This document shows, piece by piece, positions 1-11,212 of a stretch of 64,000 nucleotides of DNA (position 1 is its first letter; each line of letters starts with the position of its first letter). Position numbers and translations under genes: made by a program. The stretch is taken from contig CM061240.1 in assembly GCA_030848705.1 (NCBI GenBank), forward strand, positions 23,517,001-23,581,000, given 5' to 3'. The notes under the pieces were generated by a model. That model searched no databases. It saw nothing but the letters and a program-made list of their open reading frames with translations, and had not been told where the DNA came from. Source of the stretch: Heracleum sosnowskyi. Taxonomy: Eukaryota; Streptophyta; Magnoliopsida; Apiales; Apiaceae.

Positions 1-531
1 ACTGTCGAACTGAATTAAGGAAAACAAGAAACTTATTTCGATAGTTTCTTATTGAAAACTATCGAATAAACTAAATATCTTGTCTTCGATACTTTTACAA
101 ATGCAGTTGGTATTTTGCATTGAAGGCTAGCAGAGGTTGGTGATGAAAATGAACGGCTGCTATTTATTCTAAGCCTTCGATGGATTTTCCTAAGTCTGCA
201 AAATTACACATTGTCTTCTTCAGTTTACAGTTGCAGAAAAATTAATACGAGATAGTTTGAGAGCTTAAGATTTTAGAGGAGTAATTACTAGTGCCTTAAA
301 TTCTATCAAGTGTATTGATTATTGTAACTTGAACTCATTGTAGCTAATCCTACGGATTAGATTTGTAGCACCCCTCGTGGTTTATATTTATAAAACGATA
401 TATCACCTGACTCGTGTTTTGATTTGGTTGATTTGATTTCGAACAAGCACACACATAATTATCAGCGAAAGAAATCGAATAAATTGTGAGTATCGTATTC
501 AACCCCCTTCTACGATACTTTGGACCTAACA
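1..531 (+). repeat. 3' part of LTR X (SIRE-like Copia element Z), copy A
   Basis: This matches bases 33,853-34,383 almost base for base, so it is the last 531 bases of the 1,256-bp LTR X. It ends with the CA-terminated SIRE-type end (ATTCAACCCCCTTCTACG near 500-517, then CCTAACA at 525-531). It contains the hairpin-forming motif family TTCGATAGTTT / AAACTATCGAA near 37-68. No primer-binding site follows; the next bases are already reverse-transcriptase coding sequence of another element. That fits the 3' LTR of an element inserted into W pol, with ATTAT (532-536) as possible target duplication. Confidence 0.85.
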
Positions 532-1146
532 ATTATGCATGCTACATGCTTATGTGCAAGGTTCCAAGCGGATCCTAGAGATTTGCATCTCGTTGTTGTT
601 AAAAGAATCTTGAGATATCTTAAGGGTACACCAAATCTAGGTATCTGGTACCCTAAAAATTCTGGTTTTAACCTTGTTAGATATACAGATTGAGATTATG
701 CATGTAGTGTTGTTGATAGGAAAAGCACCTCTGGAAGTTGTCAATTCCTAGGTGGCAGATTGATTTCCTGGTATAGCAAGAAACAACAAACAGTTTCCAA
801 TTCAACAGCAAAAGCTGAATATATTGCTGCTGGAAGCTATTTTGCTCATATCTTATAGATAAGGAATCAATTGAAGGACTATGACTTTGTATTGAACAAA
901 ATTCCGATTTTATGTGACAATACAAGTGCCATAGCAATCTCCAACAACCCTGTTCAGCACTCGAGAACCAAGCACATTGACATCAGGTATCATTTTATCA
1001 AAGAGCATGTCATGGATGGTACTGTGGAGTTACATTTTGTACCCATAGAGGAACAAATAGCAGATATTTTTTCTAAATCTCTTGATGAATCCACATTTAC
1101 CAGGTTAGTTGGTAAATTGGGTATGTTAAACAGTCTTAGTGATTAA
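532..1146 (+). pseudogene. Copia pol remnant (end of RT plus RNase H), element W copy A
   Basis: Translation shows the C-terminal part of a Copia polyprotein: the LRYLKGT region at the end of RT, then the RNase H stretch with DRKSTSG, STAKAEYIA, LCDNTSAI, HIDIRYHF and the closing IADIFSK-type motif. Bases 871-1146 are open to the natural stop. Upstream the frame is broken by a TGA near 694 (where D-A-D/D-Y is expected) and a TAG near 857. Both lesions are shared with the duplicate at 34,384-34,998, so they predate the duplication. All of gag, protease, integrase and most of RT is absent because the upstream neighbour is LTR X. Not functional. Confidence 0.9.
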
Positions 1147-2402
1147 TTATATCTCTATTTGGTGTTTGTTCTTACTTAAAACATTTTCTCTTGTTAATAT
1201 TTTCTGTTTATCATTGCCATTCCTCGTTTGATTTATAAGCTAGTTAATTTGAATATTTTATTTTCTCTAAAAATATTTTTCTCAGATTTTGTTTGATAAA
1301 ATTGTAGAGAAATTATTTTTATTGAAAATTTACTTATTTGGAATTATTCAGATTATTTTTCAGATGTTGTAAAATGTTGTGTTTATTTTTTTGCAAGTTT
1401 ATATTAATTATATGCATTTTTATAATTTTCCGTAATTTAGTTGCATATTTTTTTTAATATTCTGCATCTCATTTAATCTGATGCATTTTACTTATTCTCT
1501 ATTTTTAAACTACTTTAGTTCATCTTATTTGATGCATTTTATTTTTGTACAATTTTTCTGTAAATTTATTGCATTTTTCTGCGAACTTGTGAATTTTCTG
1601 TTAATTAAGTGCCTTTTTCTCTTAAAATTTATGCTTTATTTTCATTTTTCTGTTAAATTATAACTGTTTATTCAAGTCATATCAGTTTTTAATACTGATA
1701 TGACTGTCGGTATGACTTATTCCAAGTCATACTAGTCTTTTTGTTTTTCTATTTAATTTTTTTACCTGTTTTTACCATTTTTCTAATTTTATTGTTAGTC
1801 ATATCAGTTTTATTACTAATTTGACTTTCGTTATGACTCTTTTGAAGTCATACCAGTCATTTTTTTAATTATTATTATTTTTTTTTCTATTTTAATTTCA
1901 AGTCATACAAGATTTGTTCTTGTATGACTGTCGGTATGACTGTTTGATAGTCATACAAGGTATAATTTTTGTATTTTTGTTTAATTTGTTTATTATTTTT
2001 GTGCAGTCATATAGTATTTTTGTACTTGTATGACTGTGGGCATGACTATCCAACAGTCATACCATAGTCACTATAGATATTTTCTTTTTCTTCTCTTATC
2101 AGTCATACCACAAACTCAAGTTTTTACTTAGTTTTCTTAATCTTTCTCTCTAGGATTTTTATAATAACTGTAAGCACTGCCTTATCAAAAAATTTCTTTG
2201 TGTTAAGTACAAGTCCTTTCGTTTTATTATCTAAAATCAGTTCTTATTAGATATAATCAAAGTATTTATTTTGATTATTTAAAATCACTGCTTGATTAAG
2301 GATAATTTTGTGTGAATTTTTGGATTTTAATTTATAGTTCTTATTAATTCAAAATCCCTAAATTTTTAGTAATTGTTTATTTCTTTTGTGTGTATTTTAA
2401 AA
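1147..2402 (+). repeat. Pol-env spacer of element W with hairpin repeats, copy A
   Basis: AT-rich non-coding spacer between the RNase H stop and the envelope-like ORF. From about 1,674 to 2,115 it holds four or five units of roughly 110-120 bp, each with AGTCATAC-type and GTATGACT-type words in inverted orientation (for example near 1,674-1,730, 1,797-1,855, 1,900-1,960, 2,004-2,075), able to form stem-loops. The same words recur in LTR Y (20,940-21,060). No ORF of note. Confidence 0.6.
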
Positions 2403-5400
2403 ATGGATCAAAATTTTGAAATTGTTCGTACTAATTTTGTTGTCTATTTTGATCCACTCAAGTGCACGGTTGAACGTTTTAGACTGTGGATTCAATTTTT
2501 AGATGCATTCTTCTGTTAATCATGTTATTTGTGCATCTGCTGCATTAAAAATTGAACCCCTCCGTCTTTTCTGTTCTTCTGTTGTTGTAGCTACTGATAA
2601 TCTGGCATTCAAGTTTACTATTTTAGATTATCAGTACAGTGTCACCAAGGGAAATTTCTGTGAAATTTTACAATTCCCTAGGGATAATTTTGAACCTTTA
2701 CCCTCTGAAAATGAATTAACTCGATTTTTCACTGATATTCATTATCAAGGTAATATGAACTCGAAAAAGCTTCTGAAAGGTAATCTTTTCTGTGAGTGGG
2801 ATTTGTTTTTTGATACATTAGGAAAACTCTTCGGGAATTGCACTAAAAACAATTTTCAAACCATTACTTCTCTTTAACAGAATATTGGTTTTTCTATTGT
2901 TTTTAACTGAAGACTTGACATAGGTAGTTTGTTATGGGATCTATTGGTTAGGAGGGTTAGCAATGCTAGGAAAGATTTTGATAATGGTAATCAAGCTAAA
3001 TGTTTTTATCCTCATTTTCTGACGATTATCATTAATCACTTTCTTTCTTATGCACATAAGGAGTTTTTCATAAATGCTCCTGTTCCCGTGTCTCCAACCA
3101 CATCTAACATGTTTTTCACTAGATTACAAACCGCCTGAAAATACATAACACACCCAGTGGTTCCAGATTCTTTTATGAAGTCTATCATTCAACCAGCTGG
3201 TCAACATGTTCCTGAGCAACAAATTGTCACATCAGCCGGAACGTCAAATGCTATTCCACTTCAGGTAGTACTTCCTATCTTTGGTTCATCTTCGGAGATG
3301 TTTGCTGAAACCCAAGAGGTTGGTAGGGCTGACCAAGAGTTTGTAGAACCACAAAATCTAACCCCGGTCATAGAGCCAAATACTGAGTCAACTACTCCCT
3401 TGACCATTCAGCCTGAGCATAATGTTCATGTCAGACAAAGAAGTACTAGTGGAGAAGATACTTTGAGAGATCCCGCAGCTCTGTCTCCCCAACCAAAGAA
3501 GAGAAGAACCTGGAGATAACTGTTAGCCCATCTGTATCCTCTCAACAGGACATGGATTTGGAAATGACCATTAAACAATCTCTGGAGACATCCTCTCAAC
3601 AGGATGAATCTATTGAAATTCGCCATCGGGCCCTGACAATTTGTAATGAGTCAAGCACACTCCCATTACTCACAATGGGAGAAAACATCCAATTAGATGA
3701 AACTCAGGACACATTGTCAGGAGAGCATTTAGGATCTGATACAGTTCCTACTATTGTTACAGTAGAAGTGCTTTCATAGGCATCTGAGGGAAAATCTGAT
3801 TCTTCGCCAACTCTAATAAAATCTTTCTCCCCTCCCAAATGGAACATCTCTGGCTCCCTTAAGGGATTTTCCACTCGCAGTTTATACTGGAGAAAGTGTA
3901 AGGCAACCTGGTGGGTCTAACACTAAAGAAATTCATATCTCAAATCTAGATGATTTGTTAGACTTCACTAGATTGGGATTTGCGAACTCCCATTGCACCA
4001 CCATTGACCTCTCTCAAAGGGGCTAGGGTGATTTTTAATGCAGGTACATCATCTGAAAATCAAGATAGACAGCTAGTGGTAAGGACTGAGAGTCAAACAC
4101 GGAGTGAAACACAAGCACGTGAGTTGAGTGAAACACCAATGAGAGAAATTGAAGTGAGTGCACACACTGACACAAAGACTGCTTCTCTGTTAGCTCAAAT
4201 AGCTGCTCTAAAGAAACAACTATCAGAAACCCAGGCTGAAAAAGAAATTCTGCAAGCACAAGTGGTTGAACGGTCTTCTTCTTCCACCTCTGTAACCAAT
4301 CAGCTGGGTATTATTAAAGATGATGTTGAAGGCCTGAAGATTTCTCTCCTGCCCAAGTTGAATGTCATCCAACAATCTCAAATATTAGTGGCTTCGGACA
4401 TCTCTGGAATTTCAGATTCAAATGCTCAGATAGCAGATAGTGTCAAGGACATTGCTTCCATTTCTACCAAGGTGGACTTGATTCAGAAAACAGTCGATGA
4501 AAATCAAATGTTTGATGCTGAAAGGTTTTCCAGAATTGAAGGAGGAATGGAGCATCTCAATGAAGGGATGAAGCACTTGTATTTAATGATCAAGAACTCT
4601 CATCAACCCACGGCTGGACAGAAGACTTTCTTTGAGGGTGATGATGATGATGATGACAATGATGAAGGAAAAGATGGAGGAGATGATAGAGAAAGAAGGG
4701 AGGTTAATCCTGAAACTCAAAATTCTAAATCTGTAGAGGATTCCTCAACTAAGGGGGAGAATAAGGATAAGAGAGGAAGAGGAAAAGCTGGAGGAGCTTC
4801 TGGAAAGGACAAGGGGAAGGGAAAGCTACTTCAAGATGACTTCTACTGCCAAGACGAACATGAGTATTTTCAATTTGGTGATCAGGAGGATGATGTCCAT
4901 GAAGATATCTTTGGTGAGGAGGAAGCTGACTGCGCTGAATAGGATGATCAAGATGATCTTTTCAACCCTGATCCTGTCTTTGAAGAAGAGCTGAGGAAGC
5001 AAAAAAAAGAGATAAGGAGGAAGAAAGATGAGAATGCTAAGGTCTCTCAGATTATTTCTGAAAAGCTAAAAATTCAATAAACTGAGCATGAAGAGAAACA
5101 ACGTCTTCATAACTTGGAAGTCAAAGACCGAAGGCTAGACATCAGGTTGTTGAAGGGTGATAAATGGACCAAAGCTAAAGTAATGGTTTCACTCCCTCAA
5201 AAAGGATCAAACAATGATCGGGAGTTTATCGGTCTTCTTCAAAAATTCAAAAAAGTCAATCCTGATAATTCAGTGTATATGAAGGTCTTACAAGAAGAAA
5301 TCATAAGGATTATCATAGGATTTGACAGAGTGAGAAATGAGATAGTTATCTATGTATCTTGTCAAATCATAGGATCTCTTATGGTCTCTCTGGATTGCTT

Positions 5401-5601
5401 TGCTAGTAGATCTCTATCAGAGCTTTGGGTTCTCATGAGCAGGGTGAAAGAATCTTCTCATTTAAATGTACTGCTGCATGAGCAACTTAAACAATTTTCT
5501 ACAAGGGCCAGTCCTCAGGTTGTAGATGTTCCATTTGAAGTCAAGTTTTACAAAGGTAGAGCACTTCAATCCTGCGGAGTGGACCATGTTTCTTTGAAGA
5601 C
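2403..5601 (+). pseudogene. Envelope-like ORF of SIRE-type element W, copy A (5' part, broken)
   Basis: The position downstream of Copia pol and the residue pattern (an N-terminal VYFDP...ERFR stretch, then a FYPHFLTIIINH stretch like the FYPRFLQ.I.N motif of SIRE envelope-like ORFs) mark this as the extra ORF of a SIRE/Maximus-type element. The ATG at 2,403 opens the ORF and a frameshift comes near 2,500. Recognisable pieces follow: 2,503-2,874, 2,929-3,135, 3,157-3,516, 3,552-3,776, 3,980-4,939 (320 codons, coiled-coil-like, then a poly-Asp tract near 4,640-4,670 and Lys/Glu-rich), 5,114-5,601. The frame is interrupted at the AAGAC target of element V (5,597-5,601) and resumes in frame at 19,903. 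Many stops make it non-functional. Confidence 0.75.
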
Positions 5602-5795
5602 TGTTGCGTAAAATATAGATATGCAAGTGTACACAATTGCAAGTAATATAGTAGTGAATACCATATTTCGTTCCTCAAGGACTGCAAATTTGTATTAATC
5701 GCAAGTAAAATCTCACAATTCAGTTATCGAACACAAGATTTGGGTTTTGATTTTTCTACTAAAACTAATTAATTAACTAACTAATATTATACTAC
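5602..5795 (-). repeat. Element V LTR 1, distal segment (split by Pack-CACTA)
   Basis: Starts TGTTGCGTAAAAT on the plus strand and matches 18,526-18,725 closely. It is the outer end of the right-hand LTR of the minus-strand gypsy-like element V. The target duplication AAGAC is at 5,597-5,601 and again at 19,898-19,902. The rest of this LTR is 13,247-14,371. Confidence 0.9.
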
Positions 5796-6056
5796 CACTA
5801 CACCATAAGTAGCCAGATGCAACGCACTCTTACTGTTGCAATTGCCCAAAAAACTGTTGCACTAAGCCAAATGTAACGCACATTAACCATTGCGTCCGCT
5901 AACGTTGCCTTTGACATAAAATGCAACGCTTTCCTTCTCAATGGTAACACAAAGTAAAGTATTACATTAGGCCCATAGAGTAACACTAAAACAAACAAAT
6001 GCAACACAAGAACTGTGTTACATCAGCCAAACCAGGTGCTAGGTGTATGCCACATC
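5796..6056. repeat. Left terminal and subterminal region of the Pack-CACTA
   Basis: The terminal repeat is followed by short repeats of the type TGCAAC / TGTAAC in both orientations (for example 5,817-5,823, 5,837-5,842, 5,873-5,879, 5,921-5,927, 6,000-6,006). More continue after the tandem array up to about 6,480. The mirror set lies at 13,041-13,243. Subterminal repeats of this sort are the known binding sites of the TNPA-type protein in CACTA elements; that role here is inferred. Confidence 0.6.
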
Positions 6057-6330
6057 ACTTGTGGGGCCCACAGAAATGCCACGTCACCAGTGGGCCCCAC
6101 AATATTGCCACGTCACCAGTGGGGCCCACAATATTGCCACGTCACCAATGGGGCCCACAATATTGCCACGTCACCAGTGGGGCCCACAATATTGCCACAT
6201 CACCAGTGGGGCCCACAATATTGCCACGTCACGTGTGGGGCCCACAGTATTGCCACGCCACCTATGGGTCCAACTGTGCCACGTCACTTGTAGGTCCCAC
6301 TGTGCCACGTCACTGGTGGACCCCATATTC
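6057..6330. repeat. 30-bp tandem array with GTGGGGCCCAC palindromes
   Basis: About seven clear copies, then degenerate ones, of a 29-30-bp unit built of GCCACGTCACCAG + TGGGGCCCAC + AATATT. At least six copies carry an exact GTGGGNCCCAC palindrome. The array is open in all three plus-strand frames only because the unit is a multiple of about three and lacks stops; I do not regard those frames as genes. Confidence 0.85.
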
Positions 6331-6592
6331 TATTGCAACACTAAATCTTTAGCTAATGAAACACTAGATATTATTATAAATAGCTAATGTAACACTAATT
6401 CTACGTACTAAGGCAACAGAAAATGAAATATTGCAACATTAGTGATAATAGCAACTGCAACACTTAAATTCAAAAAATTGCGAGACCTGGTTGGTACATA
6501 ATCCGATCCCTTTACAAAATAAACCAACCAATTCATAATACAAAATTTGTCACTGATCAATACAATACTGATATTCTACATTCAGCCACCAC

Positions 6593-8188
6593 TTAAACAA
6601 TATCAGAAGCACTGCGTGCTGCATCAGTTGCATCAGCCACAGCAATTCCAATATCAGCCTTTTTCAGAGCAGGAACATCATTTACACCATCACCAGTCAT
6701 TCCACAGATGTGTTTCCTAGCTTGTAAGCGCTTCACGATTTCATATTTGTGCTCTGAAACAATATATCAAACCATGAGAACAATCCAGAAACCTACTGTG
6801 AGACCTATGCAAACATATAATAACTTCCCACAAGTACATATCAAATGTGTGAAAGAACGTGTGATGATGGACCTGGAAAAACACCAGCAAAACCATCTGC
6901 TTTCTCTATGAGCTCATCAATTGGTAAGGCAGCAATTGACTCGTCTTTGTTCTGTCCCAACAAAGCAGAAGAAGGATACATGTTGGTCCCCATACCTAAG
7001 CGGCGACCGGTTTCTTTTCCTATGGCCAGTTGATCCCCTGTTACAAGTTTCAAGTTCAGAAATGGAAGAGCTTATATCAAAAAAAAAAAAAAGAGACGGA
7101 TATTTAAGTACTGAATAAATTAAGATGTTTCATGTTGCCACTTATTTCCAGATGCAATTAAAGAAAAGCATATAATAGGAGTTTGTTCCATTTGAAGCCT
7201 TTTCCATCCATGAGGTTATTTCTGATATGTGTTTGACTTCTGTAACGGCAGTGCTTTAATTAGAACATCGTTTCAAATTCATATTAATAATTTCAGGGTT
7301 GAAATTAACATCCATCTTCTCTGTGCGCATACATATGGCAGGCTCAACAACACAAAAAAATTTCTTACTGGAGAGATTGACACGTCAAATGGACACAGCG
7401 ATAAAGCTTCATATATATATATAAACATAGTTTCAAGTGAGTTGATGTTGACATTGAGGGTGATATTTTTCTTTTTAAATGTGGCATTTACAGCACTTCC
7501 TTCAACTAAACACATGTTTGTGGATCCTTAAATATAATCATAGGTGAATAAAAGAAGCACCTGTAATCATCTTAACATTGACTCCAAGATTTAAAGCTCT
7601 CCTAATTGTCTCTGCACTATCATGCCTTGGCGGATCAAAGAGAGGCATGAGACCTACAAACTGCCATGGGCCACCGGCACTCTCCTTCGTCCTCTCTGGA
7701 ACTTCCTGCAAGGAAACGATGAAGGGCAAAACTGACAAGTGCAATAACTAGATAAAGGAAATACCATTTTACTTCAAAGAGATTAAATAAATGAAGAAGA
7801 AGAAGAAACCAGTACCTGGTACGCTACAGCGAGTGACCGCAGACCTCGTTCTGCAAACTTATCAATCATATAAAAATAAAAATTAAACCTAACTGATTGA
7901 GCAAGATGATATGGTCACAAAAATAAGCACTTATATATACAATACCTGTTCTGGAGCACCTTTGCTGACCCGGTGCATTTTACCTTCACTGTCAAGATAT
8001 ATAGGTCAAGTTCAAATAACAAGCTAATATTAGCTCATAACCACAGAGATTGACATGAAAAAACATACCTCAATAAGATTTTTGTCAACCGTAAGCTTGT
8101 TTAGTGTCAAAGTTCCTGTTTTATCACTACAAAGAACATCTCTCCCTGCCATCTCTTCAATTGTAGTCATTCTTTTTGTAATTGCACC
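6593..8188 (-). pseudogene. Captured fragment of a plasma-membrane P-type H+-ATPase gene
   Basis: Minus-strand exons in gene order: 8,069-8,188 (40 codons, contains the phosphorylation motif DKTGTLT), about 8,013-7,946 (HRVSKGAPEQ, truncated at its 5' side and 2 bp out of frame), about 7,871-7,816 (AERGLRSLAVA), 7,561-7,705 (VGLMPLFDPPRHDSAETI), 6,873-7,037 (GDQLAIGKETGRRLGMG) and 6,593-6,753 (MTGDGVND hinge motif, ending at a TAA at 6,593). Introns keep GT/AG borders. This is the catalytic P and N domain part of a P3A proton pump; the transmembrane N-terminal part, the exon after DKTGTLT and the C-terminal membrane and regulatory domain are missing. It cannot make a pump. It is a transposon capture, not a resident gene. 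Confidence 0.93.
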
Positions 8189-9066
8189 CTGTTATTGTTA
8201 AGGCATGCTTCAGCACCAGATTTCCAAAATTATACTATGTAAAGTGTCCTCTTGGTTAAGAAAAAAAACATCAAAGTTTTGTGTGGCTATAGTAAAGTAC
8301 ACTAAATAATCATCAAGATATAATTTCTATTTTGTGGATATTTGGATAAAACACTTGCTTAATAGACTCTATGGTATCAGTTATATCACCAAGTTGGATC
8401 TATAGGCAGGGCCAGACTATCACTGAGTGAAGGGGGAAAAATGGGATATCAAGAAAACTGCCTTTATGACACACTTAGGTCATTACAAGTCAGATTAAGC
8501 AATTTGTCTTAACATATGCATGCTACATTCCAAAGCACGATGAACCAAAATGTTAGTAGGCAATTTTCCTCAGATAGCTTGCCTATCTTCTTTAAGGATA
8601 TTTTAGTGTACCCTATAATATCAGTTCCTAAACCATCTGTTCCAACTCAAATTTTATTACTTTGTAACAGTCACCAGAAAACGAAACAACAGACAAAAAT
8701 AACTACCAATGAAACTAGAACAACAATAACAAAAATGTATGATAACATTACATAAAAGTTATAGATAATGTCTTGGAAACCACTATTAAACTGGCAACAG
8801 CTACTTCATGAAGAAAGGAAACGCTCAACACATTTTGCATTACTCACATGTCCACATTCATAATGATATAAAACTAACCATGACAAAATAAACTTAAACA
8901 TAAAAAGCTTAACATTCCAATGACAAAGAGCTTATTATTTCAATAACAAAGACCATCATCTTCGCTAAACACCATTTTCCAATAACCTCGAGATCATATA
9001 CCATCCAAATTCTAGCACATTACTAATACGCAAACTTAACACACACAACCAACAAATCAAACATAC
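8189..9066 (-). other. Intervening non-coding DNA between the two captured fragments
   Basis: AT-rich sequence between the acceptor of the first ATPase exon (8,189) and the donor of casein-kinase exon 2 (GTATGT read on the minus strand at 9,061-9,066). It would be a single 878-nt intron of a chimeric transcript. The junction between the two captured genes must lie in it. No other feature is recognised. Confidence 0.5.
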
Positions 9067-9264
9067 CAGCTTAACAGCAACTTCTTCTCCAGTTTGTACA
9101 TTCACACCTGCACATAAACACAAACAATTCCATCAAACTAAAATCGAAAGCCACATCGAAATAAGTACAAACAAATAAAACATACCCAAATAAAGCTCTC
9201 CAAACGATCCACTCCCAATCTTTCTCCCAAGCTTAAACTTACCACCAACTACAACTTGCTCCAT
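9067..9264 (-). pseudogene. Captured first two exons of a casein kinase 1-like gene
   Basis: Exon 1 is 9,186-9,264 on the minus strand: ATG at 9,264, then a CK1-type N-terminus with the glycine loop KLGRKIGSGSFGELYLG. Its donor is GTATG at 9,181-9,185. Exon 2 is 9,067-9,107 (GVNVQTGEEVAVKL, with the ATP-binding Lys in VAVKL) and has a GTATGT donor. Together they make 120 nt or 40 codons in phase 0. The rest of the kinase domain, including the catalytic loop, is absent. Both exons are free of stops, so capture was recent or the sequence is conserved. Confidence 0.93.
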
Positions 9265-10140
9265 TTTTCAACCCAAAACTTAATCACCTCAACAAACAAA
9301 TAAAAAACCAATCTTTATATTATCCCAACTATCAAACACTTTCAAGAAAATCAAGAATCCTCAAGAACTTAAAAAGGGTCAGATCTAACAAAATACAAAA
9401 CCATCCAAAAAGTTCCAAGATTCTATCTTTTTCGCTTTTTAAGTCAAATACTAATCTGACAATAACAAATATTAATATAAAATTATAAAAATATAGAACC
9501 CTAGAATATAATACATTTATAGAGAGAACCCATTAGAGTAAAAGTATGAATTAGATGAAAACTGAATAAGAAATTAGCTGTAGACGAAGATGCAGAGAAG
9601 ATGCAGAGATAAACAGATAATTTATGAAGTAGAAAGGGCAGTTCACTCTGTCCTTCTCTGTACCGAATATAGAGGCTAGATGTTCAGCCATCTTTCTCGA
9701 TCTAGGGTTTTCAAGCCTTTCTTCTTATGCCGACTTGTTTGGGGGAAACTCAGAAACAAGGCCTTTGGGAGATTGATGTTAGTTTATATAATGTGTGTGA
9801 AAATTAGGGTGCGTATTTCTTTAGCTATATTCAAATTTGTGGATTTGCAACACATAAGATGGTTTGCAAATTGACTACACGAAGACGGAGAAGATGGAGT
9901 TTGATTAGGGCTCGCACCTGGAATTGAATTGAGATGAAAATCAGTTTCTCATGGAGATGAAGATCGAGATGGAGCAAAATTAGGGCTACTGGGTTTAAAA
10001 TTGGGGATCTTTGTTTTTGTTCGATGAGAGAGTGAGTTACGGGAGAGAGGGAGAGAATGAAGCGTTAGAGTGAATTTGAGATTTCTTCGATTAAAGTATT
10101 AAAAATTTCGGGTAAGTTTAAAATTTTGGGAATGGGGGAA
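9265..10140 (-). promoter_or_regulatory. Probable captured 5' UTR/promoter of the casein kinase fragment
   Basis: Single-copy-looking sequence directly upstream (minus strand) of the kinase ATG, including a GA-rich tract (10,025-10,060), before the low-complexity DNA begins near 10,140. It is placed where the kinase gene's leader and promoter would be. No core promoter element can be assigned with confidence, so the regulatory role is inferred from position. Confidence 0.4.
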
Positions 10141-10358
10141 AATTGCCGCCTTACAAATTTTCATCTTGATTTATTAATTAATTTTTAATTAATTTTTTTA
10201 AATTAATATTAAAATTAAAGAGGGGTCAAAATAATAATTTATTAAATCAAAAATAATGAATAATTAATTTTTTTGTATATTTGTACATAAATAATAATTT
10301 AAATTTTTTATTAAATTATATATTAATTTAAAATATATTAATATTATATTTTACAAAA
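10141..10358. other. AT-rich non-coding DNA of the Pack-CACTA
   Basis: Almost pure A/T with TTAATTAA-type words and no ORF. It separates the captured genes from the 174-bp array. Confidence 0.5.
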
Positions 10359-11160
10359 GATGCGGCATAATCGGGGTTTTTTATTTTTTGATTATTTTTT
10401 CTCAACACTAGAATGAGTACCGATTAACATCCGTACGGTTGGATCATCCAAAAATTCAATTGAAAAAATTATTCAGTGAATCTAACACATGTCCCGTTCT
10501 TGGAAGCAGTACTATTCTAACGTTTCTGGAAAGATGCGGCATAACCGGACTTTTATATTTTTTGATTATTTTTTCCCAACACTAGAATGACTACCGATTA
10601 ACATCCGTACGGTTGGATCATCCAAAAAATCAATTGAAAAAATTATTCAGTGAATCTGACACATGTCCCGTTCTTGAAAGCAGTACTATTCTTACATTTC
10701 TGGAAAGATGCGGCATAACCGGACTTATATATTTTTTGATTATTTTTTCCCAACACTAGAATGACTACCGATTAACATCCGTACGGTTGGATCATCCTAA
10801 AAATCAATTGAAAAATTTATTCAGTGAATCTGACACATGTCCTGTTCTTGAAAGTAGTAATATTCTTACGTTTATGGAAAGATGCGGCATAACCGGACTT
10901 ATATATTTTTTGATTATTTTTTCCCAACACTAGAATGACTACCGATTAACATCCGTACGGTTGGATCATCCAAAAAATCAATTGAAAAATTTATTCAGTG
11001 AATCTGACACATGTCCCGTTCTTGGAAGCAGTACTATTCTAACGTTTCTGGAAAGATGCGGCATAACCGGACTTTTATATTTTTTGATTATTTTTTCCCA
11101 ACACTAGAATGACTACCGATTAACATCCGTACGGTTGGATCGTCCAAGAAATCAATTAAA
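10359..11160. repeat. 174-bp tandem array
   Basis: GATGCGGCATAA starts at 10,359, 10,533, 10,707, 10,881 and 11,055, a constant 174-bp period with about 4.6 copies. Copies differ by only a few bases. Each contains GATTAACATCCGTACGGTTG, which has a CCGTACGG palindrome, and ends in ATTCAGTGAATCTGACACATG. No coding potential. Confidence 0.95.
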
Positions 11161-11167
11161 AATTTAT

Positions 11168-11212
11168 TTGGGTTTAGGGTTGGGGTTTAGGGTTTAGGGT
11201 TTAGGGTTTAAT
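11168..11212 (+). repeat. Interstitial plant telomere-like tract (TTTAGGG)n
   Basis: About five to six TTTAGGG units, one degenerate (GGGTTGGGG), lying exactly between the 174-bp array and the AT/GTGGGGCCCAC array inside the Pack-CACTA. Confidence 0.9.

Noticed and set aside
350..532. 60-codon minus ORF at the end of LTR X (and at 34,202-34,384)
   Set aside because: Lies within the LTR; chance frame repeated by the duplication.
5999..6387. Three overlapping plus-strand ORFs of 92-117 codons
   Set aside because: All three frames are open because a 30-bp tandem unit lacks stops; the peptides are the same repeat in three frames and no start or domain is credible.
6845..7118. Plus-strand ORFs over the ATPase fragment
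   Set aside because: Antisense shadows of the minus-strand H+-ATPase exon 6,873-7,037.
6593..9264. A resident proton pump or kinase gene
   Set aside because: Both fragments are incomplete, lie between CACTA ends with a TSD, and sit inside an LTR; they are transposon captures.
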